Of a DNA stretch of 64,000 bases, positions 18,477-26,514 are shown piece after piece (the first letter of the stretch is position 1; each line of letters starts with the position of its first letter). The notes under the pieces are model-generated. The model was not told where the DNA came from and ran no database searches. It saw only the letters and a program-made list of their open reading frames with translations. The stretch lies in contig JADJWM010000007.1 in the NCBI GenBank assembly GCA_016716365.1, positions 62,001 through 126,000 on the forward strand, in the 5' to 3' direction. This stretch comes from Chloracidobacterium sp. (GTDB lineage Bacteria; Acidobacteriota; Blastocatellia; Pyrinomonadales; Pyrinomonadaceae). Position numbers and translations under genes: made by a program.

Positions 18477-19499
18477 ATGAGTGAATTTTCCGTTCTCAAG
18501 ACCGAACAGATCGGGCGGGCCGCCGGCGAGAATATTGAGTTGCTCGGGCAGATTCTATTGATCCGCAGGTTCGAGGAAAAATGCGTCGAGCTTTACAGTG
18601 CCGGCAAGATCCGCGGCTTTTTGCATCTCTATATCGGTGAAGAGGCGGTCGGTGTCGGCACAATGTCGGCATTAAAAGACGAAGACCGTATCGTGTCGAC
18701 TTATCGGGAGCACGGCCACGCGCTCGCGCGCGGGATCCCGGCAGGCTCGATCATGGCAGAAATGTTCGGTAAGGCGAACGGGTGCTGCCGAGGCCGCGGC
18801 GGATCTATGCATCTTTTCGACAGGACGAAGAATTTTTTTGGCGGAAACGCAATCGTGGGAGGCGGGCTGCCGCTCGCGGTCGGCCTTGCCATTGCGGACA
18901 AGATGCAGAATACCAATGCAATCACCGTGTGTTTCTTTGGCGACGGGGCAGTAGCCGAAGGTGAGTTTCACGAATCATTGAATCTCGCCTCTTTGTGGGA
19001 GCTGCCCGTCCTTTTTATTTGCGAGAACAATCTTTACGCGATGGGCACCGCTCTTGATCGTCACCAGGCACAGACGGATATCGCTAAGAAGGCCGGAAGT
19101 TACGCAATGCCCAGCGAGACCGTTAACGGAATGGACGTCCTGGGGGTCCGGGACGCGTCGATGCGAGCGGCCGAGCTGGTGCGTTCCGAGAGTAAACCGT
19201 TCCTACTCGTCGCCGAGACCTATCGTTTCCGTGCTCATTCGATGTATGACCCGGACCTATACCGTACGAAGGATGAAGTTGAGCAGTGGAAACTGCGATG
19301 CCCTATAGCCAACTTTCAAAAGTATTTGCTTCAAACGGGAGAGGCGGACGCTGCCACCTTTGAGGCACTCGAGAAGAAGGTTGAAAAAGAGATCTCGGAA
19401 GCCGTCGACTTTGCCGACGCAGGCGAGATCGAATCCGTCGAGGACCTTTGTAAAGACGTTTATACGCCGTTTCAAGCCTTGACGTCACAAGGGGAGTGA
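18477..19499 (+). CDS. pdhA: 2-oxoacid (pyruvate/acetoin) dehydrogenase E1 alpha subunit
   Basis: A 340-residue thiamine-diphosphate enzyme subunit that decarboxylates pyruvate or a related 2-oxoacid. The ThDP motif runs from GDGAVAEGEFHE (155-166) to ENN (183-185). RGFLHLYIGEEA, REHGHALARG and RGRGGSMHLFD, and the phosphorylation-loop-like YRFRAHSMYDPDLYR, are all in place. AAGGAG lies about 11 bp before ATG 18477. It leads E1 alpha - E1 beta - E2 - ACP; no E3 gene is in the cluster, so the lipoamide dehydrogenase must come from elsewhere. Substrate (pyruvate or acetoin) cannot be fixed from sequence alone. Confidence 0.9.
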   Translation: MSEFSVLKTEQIGRAAGENIELLGQILLIRRFEEKCVELYSAGKIRGFLHLYIGEEAVGVGTMSALKDEDRIVSTYREHGHALARGIPAGSIMAEMFGKANGCCRGRGGSMHLFDRTKNFFGGNAIVGGGLPLAVGLAIADKMQNTNAITVCFFGDGAVAEGEFHESLNLASLWELPVLFICENNLYAMGTALDRHQAQTDIAKKAGSYAMPSETVNGMDVLGVRDASMRAAELVRSESKPFLLVAETYRFRAHSMYDPDLYRTKDEVEQWKLRCPIANFQKYLLQTGEADAATFEALEKKVEKEISEAVDFADAGEIESVEDLCKDVYTPFQALTSQGE

Positions 19500-19767
19500 G
19501 ATCGAATCGATCAGCGTATAGCGGTAGGACATTGGAACGGCTGGGCCGAAATTTCACTTAGGTGGTCCAAATTTCTATATGTATTGCCGGAACTCACCGC
19601 GATCCCTTTGCCGATCCTCCAAGATGATCGGAATTAAGATCGGGTCAAATTCTCTGAAAGCAACCGACCCGAAAAGCCGCGGTCAGAACGAATGGACATT
19701 AACTAAAGCGAATGCTTTATGTTCTTTACGGGCATGATGGAGATCGACAAAATTCTGGAGCTAGAGT
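19500..19767. other. 268-bp gap inside the dehydrogenase cluster
   Basis: The gap between the E1 alpha and E1 beta genes is unusually long for this operon type. An imperfect stem GGGTC/GACCC near 19644-19672 is visible. No gene, promoter or terminator is convincing, so the second half could have its own promoter. Confidence 0.35.
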
Positions 19768-20748
19768 ATGACTGAGAAGACCAGGACAACCTATCGCGAC
19801 GCGGTCCGCAGTGCCCTCCGCGAGGCCCTTAGTGGGGATGATCGAGTGTTTCTCATGGGCGAAGATGTTGGGCGTTATGGAGGTGCATATGCGTGCAGCC
19901 ACGGACTCTTGGCTGAATTCGGAGAGAAGCGAATCCGTGACACGCCGCTTTCCGAGTCGGCATTCGTAGGTGCGGGGATCGGCGCGGCCCTCGGAGGGAT
20001 GCGGCCTATAGTTGAGATAATGACCGTGAATTTTAGTTTGCTGGCTCTGGATCAGATCGTCAATAATGCCGCAACATTGCGCCATATGTCCGGCGGACAG
20101 TTCTCGGTTCCGATCGTTGTGCGTGTGGCAACCGGCGGCGGCCGCCAACTCGGTGCACAGCATTCACACAGTCTGGAAAATTGGTACGCACATATTCCAG
20201 GCATAAAAGTCCTGACGCCCGGAACCGTGACGGATGCTCGTTGGATGTTGGGTGAGGCATTGAAGGACCCCGACCCCGTTTTTATCTTCGAACACGCGCT
20301 TTTATACCCGGTCGAAGACGATATAGAAGAAGATCGCACCGCGTTTGACCCCTGGAAGGCAAAGGTCCGCAGGTCCGGCCGCGATGTTTCGCTGATCACT
20401 TACGGCGGTTCACTGCATAAGTGCCTCAATGCAGCTGCCGAACTCAGTGCCGATGGAATCGAAGCAGAAGTGGTCGATCTTCGCTCACTTCGCCCGCTTG
20501 ATACCGGATCGATCCTGGGATCGGTGTCCAGGACGCATCGCGCAGTCGTTGTTGACGAGGGATGGAGGACGGGGAGTATAGCAGCCGAGGTGATGGCTCA
20601 GATCATGGAGGGGGCCTTTGACGAACTCGATGTCCCGGTTCGAAGAGTTTGCAGCGAGGAAGTACCGATGCCTTACGCCAAACACCTTGAAGACGCAGCC
20701 CTTCCCCAGCCAGAAAAAATAGTGGCCGCGGTAAAGGAGATGTTCTGA
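19768..20748 (+). CDS. pdhB: 2-oxoacid (pyruvate/acetoin) dehydrogenase E1 beta subunit
   Basis: A 326-residue partner of E1 alpha. Transketolase pyrimidine-domain motifs are visible: MGEDVGRYGGAY, RIRDTPLSESAFVGAGIGAA (ThDP-activating glutamate in the SE motif), and SGGQFSVPIVVR with ATGGGRQLGAQHSHSLE. The C-terminal transketolase domain ends with VVDEGWRTGSIAAEV and a PMPYAKHLE motif typical of PDH/acetoin E1 beta. GGAG sits about 11 bp before the start ATG. The E2 gene follows after 3 bp. Confidence 0.92.
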   Translation: MTEKTRTTYRDAVRSALREALSGDDRVFLMGEDVGRYGGAYACSHGLLAEFGEKRIRDTPLSESAFVGAGIGAALGGMRPIVEIMTVNFSLLALDQIVNNAATLRHMSGGQFSVPIVVRVATGGGRQLGAQHSHSLENWYAHIPGIKVLTPGTVTDARWMLGEALKDPDPVFIFEHALLYPVEDDIEEDRTAFDPWKAKVRRSGRDVSLITYGGSLHKCLNAAAELSADGIEAEVVDLRSLRPLDTGSILGSVSRTHRAVVVDEGWRTGSIAAEVMAQIMEGAFDELDVPVRRVCSEEVPMPYAKHLEDAALPQPEKIVAAVKEMF

Positions 20749-20751
20749 AAA

Positions 20752-21927
20752 ATGGCTGAATTCCGAATGCCGAGCCTGGGTGCCGATATGACCGCGGGAA
20801 CGCTCATCGGATGGATGAAGGGTGTCGGCGAAAGAGTCAGTAGGGGCGATATAATTGCAGAGGTCGACACCGATAAGGGAGTCATCGAGGTCGAAGTCTT
20901 CACTGACGGCGTTATCGACAAACTCTTGATCGAACCGGGGTCGAAAGTCCCGGTCGGCACCGTCTTGGCGATCATCGACGAGGAAAGCCCGACTGACGAG
21001 GACAAACAGTCATCGAATTCGCAAGGTACTTCGGCCGTCTCTGAACCAACCCGACTCCCGCGCGAAAGGGCCGTAAGTACTGGACGCCGGCTCGCATCGC
21101 CCGCGGCCCGAAAGCTTGCTGAATCCCTTGGGATCGACCTAACAAAGATCGAGGGTACCGGCCCAAAAGGAAGGATCCAACTCGGGGATGTTCAGTCGGC
21201 AGCTAAGATACTGAACGCGACGTCCTCAGAGGCAGTCGCCCGGATCGACTCAAAAACGGACCGATCTGCCCGGATGCGAGCTGCGATCGCCTCTGCGATG
21301 ACTCGCTCGAAACGCGAGATACCTCACTATTACCTTCATACCACGATCGACCTGACCCGGGCTTTGGAGTGGCTGGACGCGGAAAATACCGGGCGGGCGA
21401 TAAAGGATCGTATCCTTTACAACGTCCTTTTGATCAAAGCCGTGGCTATAGCACTTCGAGACGTACCGGAACTAAATGGAAGTTGGGAGGATGGACGTCT
21501 GAATATAAATGAGAGCGTTAACATCGGCGTCGCGATATCGGTTCGACAAGGAGGGTTGGCTGCACCTGCGTTATTTGAAGCCGATAAAAAGTCGCTCGGA
21601 CAACTAATGCTGGAGCTGCGAGACCTTGTCGAACGGACCCGAGCATCTGCGCTTCGCAGTTCCGAGCTTTCGGAACCGACGATCACCGTGACATCACTTG
21701 GCGATCAAAATGTTGAAACGGTTTTCGGGGTGATCTACCCCCCGCAAGTCGCGCTTGTCGGATTTGGCAAGATCATTGAACGCCCGATGATCGTCGACGG
21801 GACGGTTCAACCGCGGCAACTCATCAACGCAACTCTTTCAGCCGACCACCGAGCATCGGACGGCCATCGCGGCGGATCGTTTCTTTCCGCGATCGTCCGG
21901 GTGTTGCAGGAGCCCGAGAAACTATGA
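20752..21927 (+). CDS. pdhC: Dihydrolipoamide acyltransferase (E2)
   Basis: A 391-residue E2 with one lipoyl domain (lipoyl Lys42 in the VDTDKGVIEVE turn), a Pro/Ser-rich linker, a peripheral subunit-binding domain (LASPAARKLAESLGIDL...GTGPKGRI, about 115-150), and a catalytic acyltransferase domain ending with SADHRASDGHRGGSFL, which carries the conserved His/Asp pair. It moves the acyl group from E1 to CoA. It overlaps the acyl carrier protein gene by 4 bp (ATGA), so the two are almost certainly translated together. Confidence 0.92.
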   Translation: MAEFRMPSLGADMTAGTLIGWMKGVGERVSRGDIIAEVDTDKGVIEVEVFTDGVIDKLLIEPGSKVPVGTVLAIIDEESPTDEDKQSSNSQGTSAVSEPTRLPRERAVSTGRRLASPAARKLAESLGIDLTKIEGTGPKGRIQLGDVQSAAKILNATSSEAVARIDSKTDRSARMRAAIASAMTRSKREIPHYYLHTTIDLTRALEWLDAENTGRAIKDRILYNVLLIKAVAIALRDVPELNGSWEDGRLNINESVNIGVAISVRQGGLAAPALFEADKKSLGQLMLELRDLVERTRASALRSSELSEPTITVTSLGDQNVETVFGVIYPPQVALVGFGKIIERPMIVDGTVQPRQLINATLSADHRASDGHRGGSFLSAIVRVLQEPEKL

Positions 21928-22184
21928 CCAGGAACCAAATGAAAGCGAAGGTGCTCGAGGTATTGGGGGAGATCGCCCCGGAGGTCGATCTGCAGGCGAT
22001 AGAACCGGACACCGATTTTCGTGAACAGATGGATATAGACTCAATGGATTATTTGAATTTTGTGATCAAACTTGATGAAGAATTCAAGGCAAACATACCC
22101 GAAAGGGCATATACAAGATTTGTAAGTTTGAACGCTTGCGTCGATCAGCTTGAATCTATCCTAAGTCAACGGCCGCGCGGATGA
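21924..22184 (+). CDS. Acyl carrier protein fused into the 2-oxoacid dehydrogenase operon
   Basis: An 86-residue carrier protein. IDSMDYLNFVIKLDEEF holds the phosphopantetheine serine (Ser40 in D-S-M) and the helix-II recognition surface. It starts inside the E2 stop codon. A carrier in this place is unusual: it may accept an acyl group from the E2 complex or feed a branched or special acyl starter into another pathway. No synthase or holo-ACP synthase is nearby. The identification as an ACP is firm; the role is inference. Confidence 0.85.
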   Translation: MTRNQMKAKVLEVLGEIAPEVDLQAIEPDTDFREQMDIDSMDYLNFVIKLDEEFKANIPERAYTRFVSLNACVDQLESILSQRPRG

Positions 22185-22480
22185 TCACCTGAAGGTTGAG
22201 TACTCGACGAGAGGGGGCATTGGATGAGGATCTTATCGGAATCAAACCAATATTCTTAGGGAACTTACCCATCGTTCCTACGGCGCCAGATGAACAGGCC
22301 GACTGAGAATCAAGTTTATTTCTCCGTTGCTCGTATTAAGGTTCCGGGGAAATAGCTGGCTTTCTAAAATCGGTGAAAATCGGCTCGAGAGGTCGGACCG
22401 GTTTCCGAATGTTTGAGGTGAAGAAAAAGCCGATGATCTCGAGATCTGCGTCAATGGCGTATGGACGGTTGTGGGAAGTT
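22185..22480. other. Intergenic region between ACP gene and tRNA-Phe
   Basis: 296 bp without a supported gene. The plus-strand dehydrogenase operon and the minus-strand tRNA end here convergently. No classical terminator with a T-run was found. Confidence 0.4.
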
Positions 22481-22556
<76 letters not shown>

Positions 22557-22593
22557 GAAGTGTTCGCTCGTTCATCGGACGAGCAAACTCTAG

Positions 22594-22622
22594 AGTGTAA
22601 AGAAGCGTCATTTACCTGTCAA
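22594..22622 (-). promoter_or_regulatory. Sigma-70-like promoter of tRNA-Phe
   Basis: On the minus strand, TTGACA (22622-22617), 17 bp, then TACACT (22599-22594). It lies about 38 bp before the tRNA 5' end, as expected for a short leader removed by RNase P. Confidence 0.65.
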
Positions 22623-22695
22623 CCGTTCGGCGGCTACCGCCACCCGGTAACCTCTTTTGGGTTAGGGATGAGTATGGACGAATTTGCAAAAGGTG

Positions 22696-22723
22696 TTGAC
22701 AAAGAAACGAACAGGGCTATAAT
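22696..22723 (+). promoter_or_regulatory. Consensus sigma-70-like promoter pointing at the recA 3' end
   Basis: TTGACA (22696-22701), 16 bp, TATAAT (22718-22723): both hexamers match the consensus. It is on the plus strand, convergent with recA, and no protein gene follows in its direction. Confidence 0.6.
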
Positions 22724-22731
22724 GCTTGGTT

Positions 22732-22860
22732 AGTGACCGAGGCCTCGCCAAAGTCACTCTGTCTTCCGAATCCGTTTGTTACCTACCCGTGCCGGCCTGA
22801 ATGCCGCCGCTGTCCCCCGGAGGCGCAACGTTCAGACCGGCACAGTTGCGTTTGCGACCT
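22732..22860 (+). ncRNA. Candidate small RNA between tRNA-Phe and recA
   Basis: The predicted transcript from the consensus promoter begins about at 22730-22732, exactly at a hairpin (AGTGAC 22732-22737 with GTCACT 22753-22758, with an inner CGAGGCCTCG). A second, longer stem follows: GTGCCGGCCTGAA (22789-22801) pairs with TTCAGACCGGCAC (22831-22843) with one mismatch. No open frame is convincing. It does not match the conserved core of SRP RNA or tmRNA. No T-run terminator is visible, so the 3' end is unknown and may run into recA as antisense RNA. Confidence 0.4.
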
Positions 22861-23868
22861 CTAGGCTTTCGCGGTGTCGGTTGCCGGAGCCATTCCCAGG
22901 GCCTGCTTCACATCGGCTTCGATTCGGTCGCGGGTCCCGGTCTCCTCCTTCAGAAGATTTTTTACATTTTCACGTCCCTGCCCGAGACGCTCACCCTTGT
23001 AGGAAAACCAGGCCCCACTCTTTTCGACCACGCCGTTATTCGTAGCCAGATCGAGTAGGTCTCCTTCCCTGGAAATGCCTTCTCCGTACATGATATCGAA
23101 CTCAGTCTCACGGAAGGGAGGTGCGCATTTATTCTTGACGACTTTGACCCGAGTTCGATTGCCGACGACCTTATCGCCTTCCTTGATGGCTCCGATCCGA
23201 CGGATGTCGAGCCGGACGCTCGAATAGAACTTGAGGGCTTTTCCACCGGTCGTCGTTTCAGGCGATCCAAAGAAGACACCGATCTTTTCTCTAAGCTGGT
23301 TGATAAAAATAAAAGTGGTCCGCGAACTCGCAACGATCGCGGTGATCTTGCGGAGTGCCTGTGACATTAACCTCGCCTGAAGGCCCGGCAGTGAGTCACC
23401 CATTTCACCATCGAGTTCAGCTCTTGGAACGAGAGCAGCGACTGAATCCACGACGATGACATCAACGCTGTTCGATCTGATAAGAGTTTCAGCGATCTCC
23501 AAGGCCTGTTCGCCTGAGTCCGGCTGCGAGATCAACAGGTCATCGATATTCACACCGAGCTTTCCTGAGTACTCAGGATCAAGGGCATGTTCGGCGTCGA
23601 TGTACGCCGCGATACCACCAGAACTTTGAGCAGATGCGACGACCTGAAGTGCGAGGGTCGTTTTTCCCGAACTCTCCGGGCCGTAGATCTCAATGATCCG
23701 GCCCCGGGGCATTCCGCCCACGCCTATCGCGGCATCGAGGCTTAAGCAATTAGTCGAGATCGCGCCGGCCTCTTCGTGAGGCCTTTCGCCCAGCCTCATT
23801 ATTGATCCCTTTCCGAATTTTTTTTCGATCTGCAGCAATGCGGATTCTATCGCTTTTCCTTTATCCAT
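22861..23868 (-). CDS. recA: Recombinase A
   Basis: A 335-residue RecA, the strand-exchange recombinase and coprotease for LexA-type repressors. Walker A GPESSGKTT is in the expected place near residue 65, followed by YIDAEHALDPEY, VDSVAALVPRAELDGEMGD (L1 region), FINQLREKIGVFFGSPET, and TTTGGKALKFYSS (L2 region). The start at 23868 (MDKGKAIES) is preferred over 23886 because GGAG sits about 10 bp before it. Two palindromes lie 94-131 bp upstream of that start. The acidic tail is poor; the end reads ATDTAKA. Confidence 0.98.
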   Translation of the reverse strand: MDKGKAIESALLQIEKKFGKGSIMRLGERPHEEAGAISTNCLSLDAAIGVGGMPRGRIIEIYGPESSGKTTLALQVVASAQSSGGIAAYIDAEHALDPEYSGKLGVNIDDLLISQPDSGEQALEIAETLIRSNSVDVIVVDSVAALVPRAELDGEMGDSLPGLQARLMSQALRKITAIVASSRTTFIFINQLREKIGVFFGSPETTTGGKALKFYSSVRLDIRRIGAIKEGDKVVGNRTRVKVVKNKCAPPFRETEFDIMYGEGISREGDLLDLATNNGVVEKSGAWFSYKGERLGQGRENVKNLLKEETGTRDRIEADVKQALGMAPATDTAKA

Positions 23869-23961
23869 AGTCTTGGCTCCGGTCATTATTTAGCCGTTAT
23901 CGGCAAGGATCGATCTTCAAAGATGCGCCCGAAAACAAATGATAACGCGCTTGTCCGTAAA

Positions 23962-23978
23962 ATGCAACAGCGTTGCAT
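23962..23978. promoter_or_regulatory. Perfect palindrome upstream of recA
   Basis: ATGCAAC and GTTGCAT flank AGC: 7-bp arms, 17 bp in total, about 94-110 bp before the recA start. It resembles neither the E. coli-type CTGT-N8-ACAG nor the Bacillus-type GAAC-N4-GTTC LexA box, so the binding protein is open. Confidence 0.4.
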
Positions 23979-23999
23979 GAACAAAACACGATATGTTCA
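23978..23999. promoter_or_regulatory. Second inverted repeat upstream of recA
   Basis: TGAACA (23978-23983) and TGTTCA (23994-23999) with a 10-bp spacer, touching the preceding palindrome. The half-site GAAC/GTTC is shared with many Gram-positive SOS boxes, but the spacing is different. Confidence 0.35.
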
Positions 24000-24282
24000 A
24001 CGGATAAGACAAAGTACCCGAATCCGGGCGCCGTTGCAAGGACTCAAAATGGTATCGCTCCCGGATTCCGGACGATCGACCGGGCGGCCGCGTTCTCCCG
24101 AAAGCAACCTGCTCCTCATGCGTTGAAATTCGTTGGTTTGAACGTTGCTCACGTGATAGTATCAGGCGTTGTCGCCCTTGTCGGCATCTTCAAATTTTCC
24201 CTCGCGATTCGGGCCGGCGGGCATGGTCCTCTCGGTGAGGGCGGTGGATTTTTGTCCGCGGATATTCGCTTTTATCTAGTTG

Positions 24283-26511
24283 ATGCAAAATTCGCGATTG
24301 ATCGGTCAGATACTGGACGGAAAATACCAGATCGAGCGAGAACTCGGCCGGGGCGGGATGGGCAGTGTCTATCTTGCAACGCACCTTGGGACCGAGCGGC
24401 CGGTCGCGATCAAGGTCATCGCCCCGCAGTTCATGGAACGGCCTGAGTTCGTCGAGAGATTTCGGCGTGAAGCGAAGGCAGCGGGCCGTCTTCGCCATCC
24501 GAACGTGGTTGACGTCACCGACTTCGGATTCGCGGCAACCAGGGATGGCGACGTCGCCTACCTGGTGATGGAGTATCTGGACGGCTGCACGCTCGGCGAG
24601 GTCCTTGAAGAGGAGCGAAACCTGCCCGTCAGCTGGACGCTCGATATTCTTGAGCAGGTCTGCTCGGCAGTTCATGAGGCCCATCTCCAGGGGATCATCC
24701 ATCGTGACCTTAAGCCCGACAATATCTGGCTCGAGCCGAACCAGCGCGGCGGATATACGGTCAAGGTGCTTGATTTCGGTATCGCGAAGCTCGAGACCCA
24801 CGAACCTTCAGATCTCCTCAGATCGGACGCCGAGGCCGGTATCCGGAGGGGCGGAGTCCAGAGTACGCGATCGATCGGCGTCGGAGCATCCGAAACGACG
24901 ATACATGACAGCATCTCTCCAACCCTGTTCATCGAAGGCGCTACTGCCGTACGACAAGCCGACGATAACGGGGAACCCGGTGACCAACCGACCTTGATCC
25001 AGGACGCCGTTGAGCGGAAAGACGGGGAGACGATCGCCCTTCGTCGCGGAGCAGGTGAAGGAGATGATCCTGACAGTAACGAGACGCGGCTTTTCGGAGA
25101 CGCCAATCCTCCGGCCGGAGTGCAGGGGCAGACCGAAAAAGAGAGGACGGGCAAAAACACGTCCGATCTGACCCGTGTCGGATCCGTTCTCGGGACGCCT
25201 CTTTATATGTCGCCGGAGCAGTGCCGTGGCGACAAGCTCGACGGCCGGTCGGACATTTACAGCATCGGTGTGATCGCCTACCAGATGCTTTCGGGGAATA
25301 CACCGTTTCGCGGCGAATTCACCGACGTTATGGAGGCCCATCGGATCGCGGAACCGCCGCCCCTGAATGCAAAGAAGGTCCGAAAAAAATTGAGGCTTGC
25401 GGTGCTTTCCGCATTGAGGAAGGAACCGGACGAGCGGCCGCAGACGGCTGAGGCCTTCGCAACGATCCTGCGGTCGCGGTCCGAAGGCATCTTCGGGCTG
25501 CTCCGGCGCGCCGGGATGATCTATACGGAGCACATAGCGAAATTCCTCATGTTGTCGGCCTTTTTCCACTTGCCGATGATCGTTTTGACGGCGTTACTTC
25601 TTACGATCTCGATCCTTCGCGTGACCGAACAGTTGAACGACACGGCTGGCGGGGTCCTTCTCACAGTCGTCGGCCTCTTGCTGGGCCTGGCGACCGCATT
25701 CGGGGCGTATCTGATAATCGGAACCATCACGTGGATCGTCTCTCAATCACTTGCGGTGCCGCTTCGGCCGATCAAGCTGCGCTCGGCTTTGCGTGAGGCT
25801 CGGAGCAAATGGAAAAGGTTCCTCGGTACCGGGATTCTAACCACTCTGCTCCAGTTGGCGTTCGCCATCGTGACATGCGGCGTCGGGTTTCTGGTGACAA
25901 GCGTACTCTGGACACTTGTCGGGCCTGTTGTGATGATGGAAAACGTTAAGGGCTGGCAAGCCATCAAACGTTCGACCCTTCTCGTCCGGAGGTCTCTTGT
26001 GACCTCGATAGCGGCAGTTTTCATAATGTTCATCATTCCGGCGACGGTCGCGGGACTTACTTCGCTCGCGGTGAACCTTTCTGCACGGGCGATCACTAAC
26101 GAGGTAAACATCAGTGAGGTCAAACCGGACGAACCGGCCTCGGCGGAATCGTCCGAGACGGCGGTACCACCGCCGGCAAACGCGAACGGATCGGAAGGCG
26201 GCTGGAACATATCATTCGGCCGTTCCCGCGGTGCCCGATTGACGGATATGGCCTCTGACACGCAAAAGAAATTGAGAGATGCGGTCCTCGAGATCCTCCT
26301 GCAGCTGATCCTGCTGCCGATGCAGATCGTTATGACGTCGTTCACGGCCATTATTGTCGCTCTCCTTTACTTAAAGACCCGGCAGGCCGGCGGCGAATCG
26401 CTCAGGGACCTGTTGGCCAGGTTCGAGGAATCGGATGAACCGCTGAAGAGGTGGCAGGCTCGCGTTCGCGATCGTCTTATTCAATCCGGTCGGGTGACAA
26501 GCCGTTCGTAG
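24283..26511 (+). CDS. Membrane-anchored PknB-type Ser/Thr protein kinase
   Basis: A 742-residue kinase. The cytosolic N-terminal kinase domain is complete: glycine loop LGRGGMGSVY (near 17-26), VAIK lysine near 42, HRDLKPDN at about 141-148, DFG at about 164-166 and GTPLYMSPE near 304. About 135 residues, instead of the usual 20-30, separate DFG from GTPLYMSPE, so the activation segment holds a long charged insertion that could be a phosphorylation target. After residue about 410 come five or six hydrophobic segments (for example LLLTISILRV, GVLLTVVGLLLGLATAFGAYL, ILLQLILLPMQIVMTSFTAI). ATG 24283 is used as start. The VWA gene follows after 3 bp, so the pair is likely co-expressed. Confidence 0.9.
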   Translation: MQNSRLIGQILDGKYQIERELGRGGMGSVYLATHLGTERPVAIKVIAPQFMERPEFVERFRREAKAAGRLRHPNVVDVTDFGFAATRDGDVAYLVMEYLDGCTLGEVLEEERNLPVSWTLDILEQVCSAVHEAHLQGIIHRDLKPDNIWLEPNQRGGYTVKVLDFGIAKLETHEPSDLLRSDAEAGIRRGGVQSTRSIGVGASETTIHDSISPTLFIEGATAVRQADDNGEPGDQPTLIQDAVERKDGETIALRRGAGEGDDPDSNETRLFGDANPPAGVQGQTEKERTGKNTSDLTRVGSVLGTPLYMSPEQCRGDKLDGRSDIYSIGVIAYQMLSGNTPFRGEFTDVMEAHRIAEPPPLNAKKVRKKLRLAVLSALRKEPDERPQTAEAFATILRSRSEGIFGLLRRAGMIYTEHIAKFLMLSAFFHLPMIVLTALLLTISILRVTEQLNDTAGGVLLTVVGLLLGLATAFGAYLIIGTITWIVSQSLAVPLRPIKLRSALREARSKWKRFLGTGILTTLLQLAFAIVTCGVGFLVTSVLWTLVGPVVMMENVKGWQAIKRSTLLVRRSLVTSIAAVFIMFIIPATVAGLTSLAVNLSARAITNEVNISEVKPDEPASAESSETAVPPPANANGSEGGWNISFGRSRGARLTDMASDTQKKLRDAVLEILLQLILLPMQIVMTSFTAIIVALLYLKTRQAGGESLRDLLARFEESDEPLKRWQARVRDRLIQSGRVTSRS

Positions 26512-26514
26512 CAA

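Larger units (their letters stand above)
23869..24282. other. Divergent promoter region of recA and the Ser/Thr kinase gene
   Basis: 414 bp between two divergent genes. Two inverted repeats at 23962-23999 are annotated separately. No other gene is supported; open frames here are short and run into the kinase in a different frame. Confidence 0.5.
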
